Source: Planococcus maritimus (GTDB lineage Bacteria > Bacillota > Bacilli > Bacillales_A > Planococcaceae). From it: 64,000 nt of DNA. Under the pieces are notes generated by a model, which was given only the letters and a program-made list of their open reading frames with translations, had not been told where the DNA came from and ran no database searches. Below are positions 34,725-43,471 of this stretch, one piece after another; position 1 is the first letter of the stretch; each line of letters opens with the position of its first letter. The position numbers and the translations under genes are program-made. The stretch spans positions 2,882,501 through 2,946,500 of the forward strand of contig NZ_CP016538.2 of assembly GCF_001687625.2 (NCBI RefSeq). The letters are read 5' to 3'.

Positions 34725-37700
34725 TCAGGCAGTTGTTTTCTCGCCTTTACGGTTGAACAGATAATACAAGGCAGGAATCATGACGAGCGTGAAGATTCCT
34801 GAGAACATGAGACCCGCAATGATCGTCACGGCCAGCGGTTCAAACAATGGATCGCCAGAAAGTGCAACCGGCAACAACGCCACGATCGACGTCAAAGAGG
34901 TCAACACGATCGGCTTGATGCGCGCATAGCCAGACTCGATGATTGCTTCTTTAATATTGAAATCTCCTGTCAGGCGTCGCACTTCGACAAAGTCGATTAG
35001 TACCACTGCGTTTCGAACGACAATCCCCGTCAAGGAGACGATTCCCATGACGCCTAGGAAGCTGAGCGGCGTCTGCGTCAGGAACAAGCCCAAGATAGCG
35101 CCTGAGATGCCGAGGTATACAGCAATCAGGACAAGGAATGGCAGGCCAAACGACTTGAACTGGAAGGCGATGACAAGATAAACCAGCAATAGGACGACTA
35201 AGAACAAGATGCCGATTTCAGCGAAGAATGCTTCCTGATCGGAATTCTCGCCGCCTGTCGACAATTCGTAGCCGGCCGGTAAATCGGCGCGAGCGTTGTC
35301 GACGATTTCAAGCATTTGCGCTTCAAAGTCATCGGCTTCACCGAACGCACGAAGCGTGATGGCACGGTCTCCGGATTGATGCGGCACTTGTGCAAGTGTC
35401 GTCGTCTCCTGTGCCGTGAGTAGTTCGTCTAATGCGATCAGTTCAGGCGGACCTGGCTGTGCGGCAGCTGGGGGCCCCGCTTCACCGTCTTGCGCTTCTT
35501 CATCGCTTGCGGCAGACGAGGCCGGCAAGCTGAACGCAGAGAGGTCGATGGTTTCGCCTTCTGTAATACCCGCTTGTTTCAAGATGACTTGATAAGGGGT
35601 CTGGCCTTCATACAAGGTATAAAGCGGCACGCCTTGCGTCAATAGCTGCAATTGATTGGTAACGGTCGATAAGGCGATGCCGTTGTCTTCAAGCATTTGC
35701 TGTTCCGGCACATATTCAATCGCCGGTACCGCAGCCCCGAGGTTATCAGTTACAACACTCGCACCGTTTGCGAGCATCTCTTCTTCAAGCGTGTCACGGA
35801 GTGCGGCGAGTTCGTTGATGTCTTCACCTGTCGCCGTTACGGTCACTGGTGCGCCGACTGGCGGGCCTTGGACAATCGTATCGAGGAAGATTTCCGCATC
35901 CGGGTAACGTTCGCGAAGCTCTGGCTGCCATTTATCGATAAACGCAGAAGCGGAAGTCGCTTCACGGTCGATACGGAATGCCACTTGGCCCGTATTAGCG
36001 CCTGTGTTGTCCATGGACGCGGCAAAGAGATTTGGCAAGCCTTCCCCTGTGAAGACAGCCGTTTCGTTGACATCCGCGTCTTCAGAAGCGACTTCTTCAG
36101 TCACTTCCTGAATGAATGCATCGGTTTCTTCAATAGTTGTGCCTTCTGCGAGACGGACATTCATTGTCACTTCTTCGCGATCTGCTTCAGGGAAAAATTC
36201 GAACGGCGTGAACAGTGCCAGTGATAGCAAGGCTGTCGCAATGACCAATCCGCCAACCCCTGTCAGCCAAGGATGTTTTAAAACACCCTTTAATACTTTT
36301 TCGGAATACACTTGCGCCAGTTTTTCAAGCGGCTTGCCCAGGAAGCCTGGGGTATCCGAAATTTTGCGTTTTTTGCGCTTCGTGCGCAGATATTGCATCA
36401 TCGGCACGAGTGTAATCGATAAGACCGTCGAAGCTAATATAGTCGTGATCAAGACACTCGGCAAGGCTTTGATGAACGCACCATTTCCTCCCGATAGCAA
36501 TAATAGTGGAGAAAACGTCACAACAATGGCTAAACTCGACGACACGATCGACGGATAGACTTCTTTCACCCCGTTGATGGCCCCCGTTAGCGCATTATCG
36601 CCAAGCTTGTAGCGCCGCTGGATGTTGTCGTTGACCACAATGCTGTCATCGACCAATATCCCGATGGCAATGATCAAGCCAATAACCGAGATTTGGTTCA
36701 AATCGACGCCGAGCGATGGGATCGGAATCAGCCCAATCAAGACCGATGCCAGGACCGTTAACGCTACGGCAAATGCGCCGTACAGCGTAAGTCCTGCAGT
36801 TGTCACGATCAAGACCGCGAGTACCGCAATTAATAGGGAAATATAAAGCGTGCTGAAAATTTCATTGACGTTTTCTGCTTGAGACACATAACGTTCAGCT
36901 GAAATGCCAGCAGGCAAGTCTTCGTTAAAGCCATCAATCACTTCGCTGACGCGATCATCGACAGATGGCACATCTTGTCCAGTTTGCAAAAAGACTGTAT
37001 AAGAAACGGACGACTCGCCTTCAAAGGTGACAATATCGTCAGCCTGCACTTCAGTCAGTTCGACCGACGCCACGTCTGCAAGCGGCACGGCAGTCTGGCC
37101 GACCTGCAGTTCGCGCAGTTTCTCAATGCCTTGACCTTGCTGGACGGTCAAGACGAATTGCTGCTCGCCGTCGCTATGGGTGCCAAGCGATAAAGGTTGA
37201 TTGGCCTGCTGCAGGCTTTGTAGCACTTCAAATGGCTGCAATTGGTTTTCCGCCAATGCGTCACCATCTAGTTCAATGACGACTTGCTCTCCGTTTAAGC
37301 CTTTTACTTGCGTACCGGCTACACCGGATACTGCTTCTACTTCATCGGATAGCTTGGCAAGCGGCTCTTCGAGTTCAGCCAATTCCGCTTCATCCCCGGA
37401 GAACATGTAGGAGACCAGCGGGAAAGTCAGATCCAGCTTCTCGACACTGATGTCCTGCGCCTGGTCCGGGAAACTGCCGGCAGCGCGCTGTGCCTGTTGT
37501 TGAATTGAATTGATTAAGCCATCCGGTTCGATGCCATCTTCAATTTCCAGCGTGATAATAGAAGCCGAATTCGCTGAGATGGAATTCATCGACGCGATGC
37601 CATCGATGCTTTGCAATTGCCTCTCAATCGGGTTGGTAATGCTTGTTTCCACTTCTTCCGGCTCTGCGCCAGGCAAAATGGTGGAAATCAGCACGAGCCC

Positions 37701-37817
37701 TGGAGGCGTTTCGGGAATTTCTCGCTGTGGCAGTGTAAGAAATGTATAAACACCGACCAACATGAGGATCAGAATCAAGAAAATGAATAATTTACTGCGT
37801 TCAAGTATGTAGTGCAT
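34725..37817 (-). CDS. RND-family efflux transporter (AcrB/SwrC-like)
   Basis: A 1030-residue RND pump with twelve expected membrane segments and two large extracytoplasmic loops. TM4 contains IGILVDDSIVVNDNIQRRY, with the Asp pair of the proton relay. TM10-11 have GIVVRNAVVLIDFVE. The two halves are homologous, as usual. In Gram-positive bacteria such pumps (SwrC and relatives) work without an outer-membrane channel and export lipopeptides, fatty acids or drugs. A low-complexity insert (residues about 766-791, Ala/Glu/Pro-rich) in the second outer loop is unusual. No membrane-fusion partner gene is adjacent. Two 11-bp repeats matching the operator of the MerR-B12 gene lie 23-44 bases upstream of the start codon. 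Confidence 0.93.
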   Translation of the reverse strand: MHYILERSKLFIFLILILMLVGVYTFLTLPQREIPETPPGLVLISTILPGAEPEEVETSITNPIERQLQSIDGIASMNSISANSASIITLEIEDGIEPDGLINSIQQQAQRAAGSFPDQAQDISVEKLDLTFPLVSYMFSGDEAELAELEEPLAKLSDEVEAVSGVAGTQVKGLNGEQVVIELDGDALAENQLQPFEVLQSLQQANQPLSLGTHSDGEQQFVLTVQQGQGIEKLRELQVGQTAVPLADVASVELTEVQADDIVTFEGESSVSYTVFLQTGQDVPSVDDRVSEVIDGFNEDLPAGISAERYVSQAENVNEIFSTLYISLLIAVLAVLIVTTAGLTLYGAFAVALTVLASVLIGLIPIPSLGVDLNQISVIGLIIAIGILVDDSIVVNDNIQRRYKLGDNALTGAINGVKEVYPSIVSSSLAIVVTFSPLLLLSGGNGAFIKALPSVLITTILASTVLSITLVPMMQYLRTKRKKRKISDTPGFLGKPLEKLAQVYSEKVLKGVLKHPWLTGVGGLVIATALLSLALFTPFEFFPEADREEVTMNVRLAEGTTIEETDAFIQEVTEEVASEDADVNETAVFTGEGLPNLFAASMDNTGANTGQVAFRIDREATSASAFIDKWQPELRERYPDAEIFLDTIVQGPPVGAPVTVTATGEDINELAALRDTLEEEMLANGASVVTDNLGAAVPAIEYVPEQQMLEDNGIALSTVTNQLQLLTQGVPLYTLYEGQTPYQVILKQAGITEGETIDLSAFSLPASSAASDEEAQDGEAGPPAAAQPGPPELIALDELLTAQETTTLAQVPHQSGDRAITLRAFGEADDFEAQMLEIVDNARADLPAGYELSTGGENSDQEAFFAEIGILFLVVLLLVYLVIAFQFKSFGLPFLVLIAVYLGISGAILGLFLTQTPLSFLGVMGIVSLTGIVVRNAVVLIDFVEVRRLTGDFNIKEAIIESGYARIKPIVLTSLTSIVALLPVALSGDPLFEPLAVTIIAGLMFSGIFTLVMIPALYYLFNRKGEKTTA

Positions 37818-37839
37818 AAGGATTCTCTCCCTCCGATTA

Positions 37840-37861
37840 TTGTATAACTATTGTATAACCG
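37840..37861. promoter_or_regulatory. Second CarH-like operator (two 11-bp direct repeats) upstream of the RND gene
   Basis: TTGTATAACTA (37840-37850) and TTGTATAACCG (37851-37861) are head-to-tail with exact 11-bp spacing. They share TTGTATAA with the pair at 28766-28787. Relative to the gene, the orientation is opposite to that at 28766. The site lies immediately before the ribosome binding site, within the expected promoter. Confidence 0.6.
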
Positions 37862-37891
37862 AAGAGTAGAAAGTACCACTTTAAACACTTG

Positions 37892-37921
37892 AAAACCGGC
37901 CGATTTTTTTCGGCCGGTTTT
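37892..37921 (-). terminator. Terminator of the small membrane protein gene
   Basis: AAAACCGGCCGA and TCGGCCGGTTTT arms with an A/T loop, 3 bases beyond the stop codon of the gene at 37925. Confidence 0.85.
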
Positions 37922-37924
37922 CGT

Positions 37925-38170
37925 TCACACTTTTTCAGGTCGGCGCTGTTTAAAGAAGTACGCCCCGATAAACATCAGAAGAGGCGGCACGATGCTCAAT
38001 TTGAACACCCAGCTGTCATCTCCCATAAAGATTAAGCCCATCGGCAAAAGTGACGCAACCCCTCCCCAAAACAACGCTTTCCATGATCTTTTCCAAACGC
38101 CGTACAATCCGAGCAGCAATGCGGCAATGACCAGTGACCACAACAAGATTCCCATCAGCAGGAAATCCAT
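37925..38170 (-). CDS. Small membrane protein of unknown function (81 aa)
   Basis: An 81-residue protein with three likely membrane segments: FLLMGILLWSLVIAALLLGL, ALFWGGVASLLPMGLIFM and LSIVPPLLMFIGAYFF. The C-terminus is basic (KQRRPEKV). The second of two near ATGs (38170) is chosen because GGAGG is then 8 bases away rather than 3. It has its own terminator. No family is recognised. It lies directly upstream of the RND gene on the same strand, but the terminator argues against cotranscription. Confidence 0.75.
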   Translation of the reverse strand: MDFLLMGILLWSLVIAALLLGLYGVWKRSWKALFWGGVASLLPMGLIFMGDDSWVFKLSIVPPLLMFIGAYFFKQRRPEKV

Positions 38171-38276
38171 CTCCATGCGCCTCCGTTCGGTTTTATACTT
38201 TAGTTATACTCCTTTTTATGATAAAAATCACTCATCAAGAGTGCTTTTTTACATTTTTATGCGAATATCCGGAAAT

Positions 38277-38310
38277 AAAAAGCTTCCGCGGGATGTCCCG
38301 CAGAAGCTCT
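38277..38310 (-). terminator. Terminator of the TraB-family gene
   Basis: AGCTTCTGCGGGA and TCCCGCGGAAGCT arms with a short loop, followed by TTTTT on the minus strand, 11 bases beyond the stop codon. Confidence 0.85.
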
Positions 38311-38320
38311 AAAAATCCAA

Positions 38321-39502
38321 TTATAAGTTTTCGAAAAACAAACGCAGCACGTCGGCTCCGCCGATAAATGTGCCGAGTGAACTGCCGAGGTTGGTCAAGA
38401 CGATGACCAGCAATACGCGGGTCACTTTATTGTCCCAAAAGCCTTTCACCGTGAAGACGTCCTTCGACAAAGTATCGAAATCGCCGACATTCGGGCGGCG
38501 CACAAACGCTTGTGTCAGCCCGGAAAACCAACCGGCCGCAACGAGCGGATTGAGCGAGGAGATCGGCGCGGCGACAAAGGCGGTGAGAATCGCGAGCGGA
38601 TGGCCGAATGCGACCGCAGAACCGATGGCAGCCAGCGTGCCGTTCCAAAGAATCCAGCTGATGGCTTGGTCAAAGCCCGCTGCCGGGTTGGCATAGAACG
38701 TATAGGCAATAATCGACAAGATCATTATCGGAATCGCCCAGCCGATGATTTTCGGCCAGTTCGATTTTTTCGGCACTTCATTGAGTGCTTTCAAATCTTG
38801 ATCACGGTAAATTTCTTGCGTAATGCCCGGAATATGCGCCGCCCCAAGTACCGCCACTATCTTTTGGCCGGGAGCCTCTTTGATTTTTTGCGCCAAATAC
38901 TGGTCGCGTTCATCGATGAGCGGCTTTTTGATTCGCGGAAAGGCTTTGGTGAAATCGTCCATGACGGCATTCAAGGTATCTTGCTGTTTCATCTTTTCGA
39001 GTTCTTCTTCAGAGATCGATTCCTTGCTGAAAATGCTGAAAAACACTGAAGAAATCAGCTGGACCTTGCCCATCAACCCAATACCGCCCCAGATGCGGGA
39101 AAACGTCACTTGGATATTGCGGTCAGCGAGCACGAGTTCCGCCCCGGTTTCTTCTGCTGAACGGATACCTTGGATCATTTCAGACCCAGGCTTGATGCCG
39201 AACTGGTCAGCCAGGCGATTCTGAAACGAGGAAATCGCCAAGTTCATCAACAGCAAACTGGCTTTCTTGTCTTTGATGATCTTGAAAATATCGGTCTCTT
39301 TCCATTTCTTATCCTGCGTTACCGATTCATAGCGCTGCGCATCGAGTTCAATGCACACTGAATCCGGACGTTCGCGCTCGACCACTTCTTTTACTTGCTC
39401 AGCACTCCGCTTGGATACGTGCGCAGTGCCGATCAAAATCACTTGCTTGCCGTCCACTTCAAGACGGGTAATATTGTCTTCTGTCATTAGCTCTTCTGTC
39501 AT
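38321..39502 (-). CDS. TraB/PrgY-family membrane protein
   Basis: A 393-residue protein of the TraB/GumN superfamily. Residues 1-235 form the cytoplasmic TraB domain with two conserved GxxH motifs (ILIGTAHVSKRS near the N-terminus and AVLGAAHIPGI near residue 225) and the conserved Glu/Arg stretch CIELDAQRYE. The C-terminal part has about four membrane segments (starting WAIPIMILSIIAYTFYA). Enterococcal PrgY/TraB lowers pheromone activity and a metalloprotease function has been proposed; the role of chromosomal members is unknown. The ATG follows AAGGAAG at 7 bases. Confidence 0.9.
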   Translation of the reverse strand: MTEELMTEDNITRLEVDGKQVILIGTAHVSKRSAEQVKEVVERERPDSVCIELDAQRYESVTQDKKWKETDIFKIIKDKKASLLLMNLAISSFQNRLADQFGIKPGSEMIQGIRSAEETGAELVLADRNIQVTFSRIWGGIGLMGKVQLISSVFFSIFSKESISEEELEKMKQQDTLNAVMDDFTKAFPRIKKPLIDERDQYLAQKIKEAPGQKIVAVLGAAHIPGITQEIYRDQDLKALNEVPKKSNWPKIIGWAIPIMILSIIAYTFYANPAAGFDQAISWILWNGTLAAIGSAVAFGHPLAILTAFVAAPISSLNPLVAAGWFSGLTQAFVRRPNVGDFDTLSKDVFTVKGFWDNKVTRVLLVIVLTNLGSSLGTFIGGADVLRLFFENL

Positions 39503-39614
39503 GAGTGTACTTCCTTCATAGAATAGGATTTCTTCTTCATTTTTTCATGATGAAAAAGACTGTCTATTCTTTATAATGAATCACTAAGCGCAAAATATCA
39601 ATCTTTTCGAAAGC

Positions 39615-40460
39615 TTATAATTCCGGGGCGTCAAAGGTATTGCCGCTATTGAGATCACCTGCTTGAAAGCCTTTATAGAACCATTCTTTGCGCTGCTCCG
39701 AAGTACCGTGCGTAAAGCTTTCCGGAACGGCATAGCCGCGCGTCCGCTTCTGGATCGTATCATCGCCAACTGCACTCGCTGCAGTCAAGGCTTCTTCTAG
39801 ATCGCCTTCTTCCAAATAGCCCATGCCTTGAGCATGATGTGCCCAGACGCCCGATAAATAATCCGCCTGCAACTCCAGACGCACTTGCAATTGGTTGTAT
39901 TCCGTCTCGCTTAGCTGATTACGCGCCTGCTGCACGTCTCCAAGCACACCGAGCAGATTCTGCACATGGTGGCCGACTTCATGTGCTACGACATACGCCA
40001 TCGCAAAATCACCGGGCGCATTGAACTGGCGCTCTAATTCGTCATAAAAACTTAAGTCGATATACAATTTGGAATCCGCCGGGCAATAAAACGGCCCTGT
40101 CGCAGCACCTGCCATGCCACAAGCTGACTGGACACTCCCAGAAAACAGCACCAAAGTCGGCTCGACATACTCCATGCCTTCTTCAGCAAATACTTCTGCC
40201 CAAACCTCTTCTGTATCCGCGAGAACGACCGATACGAAATCGGCAAGTTCTTCTTCCCGCTCACTCGCCACATATGGTTCGGAGTTAGAATCCCCTCCGC
40301 CCTCGCCGCCAAGGATCGCCCCCGGGTCACCCCCGAGAAATGTGATCAACAAGACAATCAGCAAGCCGCCAATTCCGCCGCCGGCAAGAACCGGTCCGCC
40401 GACACCGCGCCCTCTCCTGTCCTCTACATTTTTACTGCCCGCTCGCCCTTTCCATTTCAT
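39615..40460 (-). CDS. Neutral zinc metallopeptidase family protein (YpfJ-like)
   Basis: A 281-residue membrane-bound protein. A basic N-terminal tail (MKWKGRAGSKNVEDRRGRG) and a Gly-rich membrane segment (VLAGGGIGGLLIVLLITFLGG) are followed by a Gly/Glu linker and an outer domain. The zinc site HEVGHH lies in AMAYVVAHEVGHHVQNLLG, and a third ligand is likely in LELQADYLSGVWAHH. FYCPADSKLYIDLSFYDEL is also typical. The family is common but its substrate is unknown. The ATG follows AAAGAGGG. Upstream and downstream genes are on the same strand but well separated. Confidence 0.9.
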   Translation of the reverse strand: MKWKGRAGSKNVEDRRGRGVGGPVLAGGGIGGLLIVLLITFLGGDPGAILGGEGGGDSNSEPYVASEREEELADFVSVVLADTEEVWAEVFAEEGMEYVEPTLVLFSGSVQSACGMAGAATGPFYCPADSKLYIDLSFYDELERQFNAPGDFAMAYVVAHEVGHHVQNLLGVLGDVQQARNQLSETEYNQLQVRLELQADYLSGVWAHHAQGMGYLEEGDLEEALTAASAVGDDTIQKRTRGYAVPESFTHGTSEQRKEWFYKGFQAGDLNSGNTFDAPEL

Positions 40461-40519
40461 AACCGAAACCCTCTTTCCGCTTTCATTTTAATAAAGCTAT
40501 ACCCGTTTCAGCGGAAGAT

Positions 40520-41116
40520 TCAATCCCACTTCGGCAACCGGTAAATCAGAAACCGCTCGCGCGGATCTTCCGTCTCTACTGGCAGCTCGATGTCGCCGGT
40601 CCATTCAAAAGCGGTACGTCGTTCGAGAAAGTCGGTATACTCGACCGATGGATAAAATAACATCACGACGATTTCCCGTGGATGCTCCGCCACAGACGCC
40701 AAAATCCTGTCTATCACCGTCATAAAAACCGGATCGGAAAATGGATTGAAAAAATAAAACCAGCGATCTTCCGGCTGTACCTCATAGTTTTGCGCATAGC
40801 CATTGATGAACTCGATGTCCGGGTTTCCTTTATAATTTTTCAAGTTCCGAAGCGAAGCCTCGTGCAGCGATGGGTCGACTTCCACTCCTGCCGACGGCGT
40901 CCCAAACAGATGGTGCGCCAAAAAATTCAAGCGTCCTTTGCCACTCCCGAAGTCAACCAGCCTGCCGCTGCCTTTCAGCGGATGCGCACGGAATAATCGA
41001 GCTAGCCAGGCATAAGGCGTCACTTCGAAACGGTGCTCATGCATCGACGCGTTAAAGCCCATTTGTTCGCCGCCCGTTTGGATATTCAATTGACGGTCCA
41101 TTTGCTGATCATTCAT
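40520..41116 (-). CDS. SAM-dependent methyltransferase (class I fold)
   Basis: A 198-residue protein with motif I LVDFGSGKGRLNF, an acidic residue after strand 2 (AGVEVDPSLHEASL), and an active-site-like NPF (YFFNPFSDP) after strand 4. NPF/NPPY motifs are usual in N-methyltransferases acting on amines, nucleic acid or protein, so this enzyme may modify such a group, but the substrate is unknown. The ATG follows GGGAGGC at 6 bases. It is transcribed away from the dapA riboswitch region, and the promoters of both genes lie in 41,117-41,235. Confidence 0.82.
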   Translation of the reverse strand: MNDQQMDRQLNIQTGGEQMGFNASMHEHRFEVTPYAWLARLFRAHPLKGSGRLVDFGSGKGRLNFLAHHLFGTPSAGVEVDPSLHEASLRNLKNYKGNPDIEFINGYAQNYEVQPEDRWFYFFNPFSDPVFMTVIDRILASVAEHPREIVVMLFYPSVEYTDFLERRTAFEWTGDIELPVETEDPRERFLIYRLPKWD

Positions 41117-41204
41117 TTGAATGCCTCCCTTTTATACATCAACTCATATTCAAGGTTTATACCTAAATTTCCCACATATTACAAAATAAAAAACGCATTT
41201 CTAC

Positions 41205-41233
41205 TTGCCATTCCCATTTCTTTCTGTTATATT
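41205..41233 (+). promoter_or_regulatory. SigA-type promoter of the dapA riboswitch transcript
   Basis: TTGCCA (41205-41210) and TATATT (41228-41233) are 17 bases apart. They lie about 40 bases upstream of the aptamer P1 stem. Confidence 0.7.
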
Positions 41234-41269
41234 ACAGCTAATTCAATAATTTCTTGCTTCCTTAGCGGA

Positions 41270-41446
41270 GCGAGGATAGAGGCGCAAAAACCATCAGTAC
41301 GCAACCCGAGGAGTATGGGCTCTTAGGACGGTTGCCGAAAGGGGGATTTGCCGAAGCGGCAGGATGCTCATATTCCTGTGCGCTGGTTCTGCACTGAAGA
41401 AGTGCCGGACTGTCATATAGGAAACTATATGGAGGGCTATCTGACG
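41270..41446 (+). ncRNA. Lysine riboswitch (L box) aptamer
   Basis: The P1 stem pairs GATAG (41275-41279) with CTATC (41437-41441). Inside are the L-box signatures AGAGGCGC at the 5' side, GAGTATGGGCTCTTAGG, GGTTGCCGAAAGGGGG, GCCGAAGCGGC, CTGGTTCTGCACTGAAG, AGTGCCGGACTGTCAT and GGAGGGCTATC at the 3' side. Lysine binding should stabilise the aptamer and favour the terminator at 41479, reducing dapA expression. Confidence 0.95.
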
Positions 41447-41478
41447 AACAGGAACGATGGGTAAACATTGTTTCTAAC

Positions 41479-41509
41479 GGCAGCAACGGGCCCCCGTTGC
41501 TGCCTTTTT
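41479..41509 (+). terminator. Riboswitch-controlled terminator upstream of dapA
   Basis: GGCAGCAACGGG and CCCGTTGCTGCC arms followed by TTTTTG, 65 bases before the dapA start codon. This is the expression platform of the lysine riboswitch. Confidence 0.92.
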
Positions 41510-41573
41510 GTTTACTGCGGACCGGCCCCCACCTCTAACTTTTGAAAAAAACTTAGAAAAGGGTGTGTTCTCT

Positions 41574-42464
41574 ATGAATTTCGGTCAAGTGATCACTGCG
41601 ATGGCGACGCCATTCGATGCAAACGGTGAAATCGATTTTCAGGCAACAACAAATCTTGTGGAATATTTGATCAATAACGGCTCTGACGGCATCGTCGTCG
41701 CCGGAACAACCGGCGAATCGCCGACTTTGTCGATAGACGAAAAAGTGGCATTGTTTGTCCATGTTGTTACCGTAGCCGATGGGCGCGCGAAAATCATCGC
41801 GGGCACTGGCTCGAACAACACGCGTGCATCGGTCGCTTTGACCGAGCAAGCAGAGCAAGCGGGCGTCGACGGTGTCATGCTCGTCACTCCTTACTATAAC
41901 AAACCGTCGCAAGAAGGCATGTATCGCCATTTTGAAGCGATCGCAAGTGCGACGACGCTTCCGGTCATGCTTTACAACATCCCAGGCCGCAGTGTTGTCA
42001 ATCTATCGGTCGATACCATCGTCCGCCTGTCGCTCATCGACAATATCACCAGCGTTAAAGAAGCAAGCGGTGATTTGGATGCTGCTTCTGAAATCATCGA
42101 ACGCACTGGCACTGGCTTCGCTGTCTATAGCGGCGATGATAGCTTGACCTTGCCGATGCTTTCTATTGGCGGAACCGGTATCGTGTCGGTCGCTTCGCAT
42201 ATCATTGGCAATGACATGCAAGACATGATCAAAATGTTCCGCACCGGCGATACGGTTGGAGCCGCTGCGCTTCACCGCCAATTGCTGCCGACAATGAAAG
42301 CTTTGTTCGCAGCACCAAGCCCAAGCCCTGTCAAAGCGGCACTCAACTTGATGGGAGTGCCAGTCGGCGGCGTACGCTTGCCGATGCTCGCTTTAACCGC
42401 AGAAGAAACCGCGACGCTGCAACAATTCCTGCCGTCCGCGAAACAAGACGCCGTCACCAATTAA
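41574..42464 (+). CDS. dapA: 4-hydroxy-tetrahydrodipicolinate synthase
   Basis: A 296-residue class I aldolase that condenses pyruvate with aspartate semialdehyde in lysine and diaminopimelate synthesis. The catalytic Lys lies in TSVKEASGDLD and the Tyr in MLYNIPGRS. The N-terminal GTTGESPTL stretch binds pyruvate. The ATG at 41574 is chosen because AAGGGTG lies about 8 bases upstream and MNFGQVITAMATPF is the usual terminus. The longer TTG frame would start inside the terminator. Expression is governed by the upstream lysine riboswitch. The gene stands alone, without other lysine pathway genes, and ends in a strong terminator. Confidence 0.96.
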   Translation: MNFGQVITAMATPFDANGEIDFQATTNLVEYLINNGSDGIVVAGTTGESPTLSIDEKVALFVHVVTVADGRAKIIAGTGSNNTRASVALTEQAEQAGVDGVMLVTPYYNKPSQEGMYRHFEAIASATTLPVMLYNIPGRSVVNLSVDTIVRLSLIDNITSVKEASGDLDAASEIIERTGTGFAVYSGDDSLTLPMLSIGGTGIVSVASHIIGNDMQDMIKMFRTGDTVGAAALHRQLLPTMKALFAAPSPSPVKAALNLMGVPVGGVRLPMLALTAEETATLQQFLPSAKQDAVTN

Positions 42465-42510
42465 AAAAAGCTTCGCCGCTCCTTTTTCGGGAGCAGCGAA
42501 GCTTTTTTTT
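42463..42510. terminator. Bidirectional terminator between dapA and the RsbR-like gene
   Basis: AAAAAGCTTCGCCGCTCC and GGAGCAGCGAAGCTTTTT arms (one mismatch) with A and T runs on either side. It overlaps both stop codons. Confidence 0.9.
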
Positions 42511-43345
42511 AGTTATACATCTTTTCCAAGGCTCGTTTCAAGCTGCCCCCGATATTTAAGGTGCGCACATCAACGCCAAGTGCCGTCATGGATTGCGCCG
42601 TTTCCGGCCGGATTCCTGTCAGCACTGCTTCGACACCGATCAGCCCAAGCGACTGGATGATTTTGATAATTTGCTCTGCCACCATCGTATCTACACGGAC
42701 AACTCCGGATAAATCGACAATCAAGGTGCTAATTTTCAATTCACTGGCAGACAATAAGGTTCGTTCTAAAATATAACGCGCCCGGTCGATTTCGATGCTG
42801 CCGACTAATGGCAAAATCGCAACTGAATCACTAATCGGAACGACGGGTGCGGACAATTCCAGAAACTCCTTACGCGCGGTTGCCAGATTTCGTTGATAAG
42901 AAGTGGTGTAAGCGTGAGTATAAGCATACGTCGCGTGATCCAAAAGTGCATGCAATAGTTCTGCTGCATCGTACGTTATTTCCGGGGAAATAGTTAAGCG
43001 GCGGCCTTCGCTTTTAATCAAAGTCGCGATGTGCTTTCGGTACAAGGCGGTTTCCGCAAGCGCCACGTCCAATGTCATGCCATGCGCTAAAAAGAAATTG
43101 CCGGTCGCAGTTCCCCATTTTTCCATATCCGCCATAATCTTCTCTTCATAGCAGCTATTCTGTATCGACGTCCCCAACAAATCGATGAAGCGGACGCGCT
43201 CTTCCAATACCATCGCTGAAAACTCCTGATTGCTCTCTAAAGTTTGTAATGATGAGTCCGCATGCCGCTCTTCCTGAATCAATCCTGCAATCATATATTT
43301 TTCCTCTACCACTCGTTTACCGAATAACACCATTTCCTTTTCCAT
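42509..43345 (-). CDS. RsbR-family stressosome protein (globin-like N-terminus plus STAS domain)
   Basis: A 278-residue protein. The first 150 residues are helical and should form the non-heme globin-like sensor domain of RsbR paralogues. Residues about 165-278 are a STAS domain, starting at LELSAPVVPISDSVAILPLVGSIEIDRA. The loop DLSGVVRVDTMVAEQ carries a Thr in the position phosphorylated by RsbT in known RsbR proteins. RsbR paralogues build the stressosome that releases RsbT and turns on SigB. No rsbST or sigB genes are in the window, so it acts at a distance. The ATG follows GGAGGTAGCC. Four SigB-type promoters in this window fit an active SigB system. Confidence 0.9.
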   Translation of the reverse strand: MEKEMVLFGKRVVEEKYMIAGLIQEERHADSSLQTLESNQEFSAMVLEERVRFIDLLGTSIQNSCYEEKIMADMEKWGTATGNFFLAHGMTLDVALAETALYRKHIATLIKSEGRRLTISPEITYDAAELLHALLDHATYAYTHAYTTSYQRNLATARKEFLELSAPVVPISDSVAILPLVGSIEIDRARYILERTLLSASELKISTLIVDLSGVVRVDTMVAEQIIKIIQSLGLIGVEAVLTGIRPETAQSMTALGVDVRTLNIGGSLKRALEKMYN

Positions 43346-43434
43346 GGCTACCTCCGTTAGTTGCTGACAGCTTTATTTCTTTCGATAGATTCATTATACC
43401 CAATGTCTTATACCTGAATAGTCTTTTATTGCAT

Positions 43435-43465
43435 AAAAAATACCCGCCGGATGGCAGGCATTTTT
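43435..43465 (-). terminator. Terminator of the CWB2 protein gene
   Basis: AAAAATGCCTGCC-type arms (plus strand AATACCCGCC / GGCAGGCATT) with loop GGAT, followed by TTTTTT on the minus strand, 6 bases beyond the stop codon. Confidence 0.75.
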
Positions 43466-43471
43466 AAAATA

